Shown one piece after another: positions 61,911 through 64,000 of a stretch of DNA of 64,000 bases (its first letter is position 1; each line of letters opens with the position of its first letter). The notes beneath the pieces were generated by a model. It ran no database searches, was not told where the DNA came from, and worked only from the letters and a program-made list of their open reading frames with translations. The position numbers were made by a program, and so were the translations under genes. The stretch comes from Chimonanthus salicifolius (lineage: Eukaryota > Streptophyta > Magnoliopsida > Laurales > Calycanthaceae). The stretch is taken from contig CM023534.1 in NCBI GenBank assembly GCA_013350335.1, positions 13,672,302 through 13,736,301 on the forward strand, read 5' to 3'.

Positions 61911-64000
61911 TAAGTAACATAAACTATATTAATTTGCAAAAAAAATAAACACAAAAGCTATACACATTGAAAGAGCTATACACTACTAGAAGTGTATCAT
62001 ATACAAAATTCCATAAAAAATAAGCTTTATGGCATTCAATCATCAAAATCACCAAATGATGCCTTCCCTCCAAACAACGGATTCCATCAAGATATTGTGT
62101 TTCCCTTTGCTTCAAGAGAAGTAAAATTCATTAGTATGAAGAAAGAAACATTCTATTTGAGAAAGTCATAAATCAGAAATTTAGAAATTTCACAAATATA
62201 TTAACCATAAATCGACACAATAATTATCAAGGTTGACTTTTAGTTCCACTTTTTCACTCAACAACTCATATTTGATTTTTTTGATAACATGGGTATCCCC
62301 ACTCCACATTGGAGGTGAGACTAATCTCATGGATATACAAAACCACCCGCAAGCCTTGTGTATCAGGTAAGCCCGGAGGAGTCAAACCTAAGACTACTTG
62401 ATTTGAGAAATACAAGGAGAGTACCTACTTGACACCTGGTAATAGCCTATGCCATCATCCATCGTCATTGTTATCATCATCATAAGCCAAAGTTCCATCG
62501 GCTTTACGAGTTCTTCTCCTATTAACCCTATCATGAATTAAGCCATCACTCACTCTACAATCTAACATGTCATTCTTTCTCTCAATTTGTCTGAGGCTAT
62601 TTTTAAACTATCCCTAATGCATTCCTTTTTAACTCTATCCTTTGGGGTTGATCAACTAATGTAACGTAGCATACACATCTATGCAGTTCTAACTTTGTCC
62701 ATTTGTTTTTTTTTTTTTTTCCATTACTCAACACTTTTCTCCACATAGCATGCCGATCTAATAACTGTTTTATAAAATCATCTTTTTAAGTGAAGAGGGA
62801 CTCTTTTATCGCACAATATTCCACTAGCTTGTCTATATTTTGCCCTACTAACTTATATCCTATTAGTCATAACTAAGTTGAAACCTCCCTGAAATTCTAT
62901 CATAGAGCCCGAGTATTTGAACTTATCACAATATGTAACTAAGTCAACTAAGCCATCACTATACATAACAAAATAAGGAAATATTAACTATTGAAATCAG
63001 AGTACTTGTTCGAATGAGACCTGTTATGTGTCTTGATTGCACCTTTTTATCTAAGAAAATAGGAAGAAATCTTGTTTGCTGGTTTGCAGTCCTCTTTAGG
63101 GGATGACACCAATCTGTATTGTCTGGCAAATCCATGTATAGGGTTTTTCTAGGAGGAACATGCTTAAGTTGAGAATAAGCAAGCAAAGGAATTGCTCATC
63201 CAGCAAAGATTATGTACTTAAAAGTGTTTTGTATATTACATATCCTTGGACATCGTAAGAAGTAATTTAAGGAGTAACCTTGGATAAACATTTTAGTCTT
63301 AGCCACTAAATTATTGATCTATACACTTAGGTGCAATTGTCGAATTAATTGGAGGATCATATTTGAATAGAACAAGTAGGATGAGAAGGGGTGGGCACAT
63401 TAGCAGAGGTAGGATATGTAGCAGGCGATTAAAGGGGCTATTTACCACCACAAAGTTCTTCCCCTTCAATCTTTTGTCCATGCATCTGATGGATTGGTTA
63501 TAATATTGATAGGTGGGTTACTGCAAAACATGTTTCTAGTTGGGTTCAGGTATACCTCTCTTGTCAGGTGACTAGAATCTGAAACTGTTTTTTGGGGTGT
63601 AAATGAGCAGACGCAGGGCCAGCTTGAATCTTTATCAAACGCAGCTCAAGCCTCACACATTTTGCTTGAGATTTGCTTAAGCTGAGCTTGACCTTGACTC
63701 GTCATTATGTAATAGACTGTTTGCTCTCAAGCTGCTTAGATATAAAACTGAGGATAGTCCATCTTTAGCTATCTTAATTACAGATCAAGCATGTGCTTCA
63801 CTCAGGCTTGGTCTAACCAAATATGCAAGATATACAAACATGCATATATTATACAGAGATTAATATTTGCAAGCACCAATATATATACAAACTATGCAAG
63901 CTGAGCTCAAGCTTGAACTTAAGCAAGCCTCAAAGAAAGTGAAGCCCAAGCTCAGCCTAATGGAGCGAATCTGGGCAGGATCTGACTTTAGCTTAGCTTG
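61911..64000. other. Unassigned DNA at the right edge
   Basis: Should be intron of the ankyrin gene, whose 5' exons are missing, but no exon was found. It holds a SINE-like piece at about 62285-62440 (minus strand; shares AGTCTCACCTCCAATGTGG) and a diverged repeat at 63600-64000 rich in AAGCTGAGCTCAAGCTTG-like words. Confidence 0.4.

Overview
The window is nuclear DNA of a flowering plant. It is AT-rich, its genes are split by long introns with GT-AG borders and two GC-AG borders, and it carries solo LTRs, LINE fragments, tRNA-derived SINEs, TRIM elements and MITEs. Two proteins have plastid-type leaders. The species cannot be read from the sequence.

Five protein-coding loci are supported. 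(1) 99-7610, minus: a PHS1 (POOR HOMOLOGOUS SYNAPSIS 1) homologue whose 3' end lies beyond base 1. (2) 9224-23783, plus: a complete ten-exon gene for a 595-residue anthranilate-phosphoribosyltransferase-like (TrpD-fold) protein with a plastid-type leader. It lies head-to-head with PHS1, and its sixth intron is 7.6 kb of nested repeats. (3) 27960-33683, minus: a complete seven-exon ribose-phosphate pyrophosphokinase of the plant PRS3/PRS4 type (410 residues), convergent with locus 2. (4) 46570-47578, minus: an intronless spermidine-synthase-fold SAM-dependent methyltransferase gene carrying a one-base frameshift. (5) 55600-61838, minus: the 3' part of an ankyrin-repeat/PGG-domain membrane protein gene (ACD6/ITN1-like), with its 5' exons beyond base 64000.

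Everything else is repeat or unassigned AT-rich DNA. The best supported repeats are four solo LTRs with perfect 5-bp target duplications: two 3.35-kb copies of one family in opposite orientation (35011-38362 and 49721-53078), and two of about 1.1 kb (17161-18213 and 43292-44430). Also well supported are a LINE with ORF1 but no reverse transcriptase (13917-16896) with an 18-bp target duplication, two copies of a 0.45-0.5-kb palindrome-rich element with 9-bp target duplications (28202-28706 and 39232-39679), a TRIM element (60635-60960), a Stowaway-type MITE (24630-24820), and several SINEs. A tandem array of roughly 200-bp monomers (13745-19110) inside intron 6 of locus 2 has been split by three separate insertions.

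The genes are housekeeping or development genes with no obvious common pathway. Loci 2 and 3 both belong to phosphoribosyl/PRPP-related families, but nothing in the sequence shows that they act together. I saw no new multi-gene system. The novelty is in the repeats and in a few gene-structure oddities.
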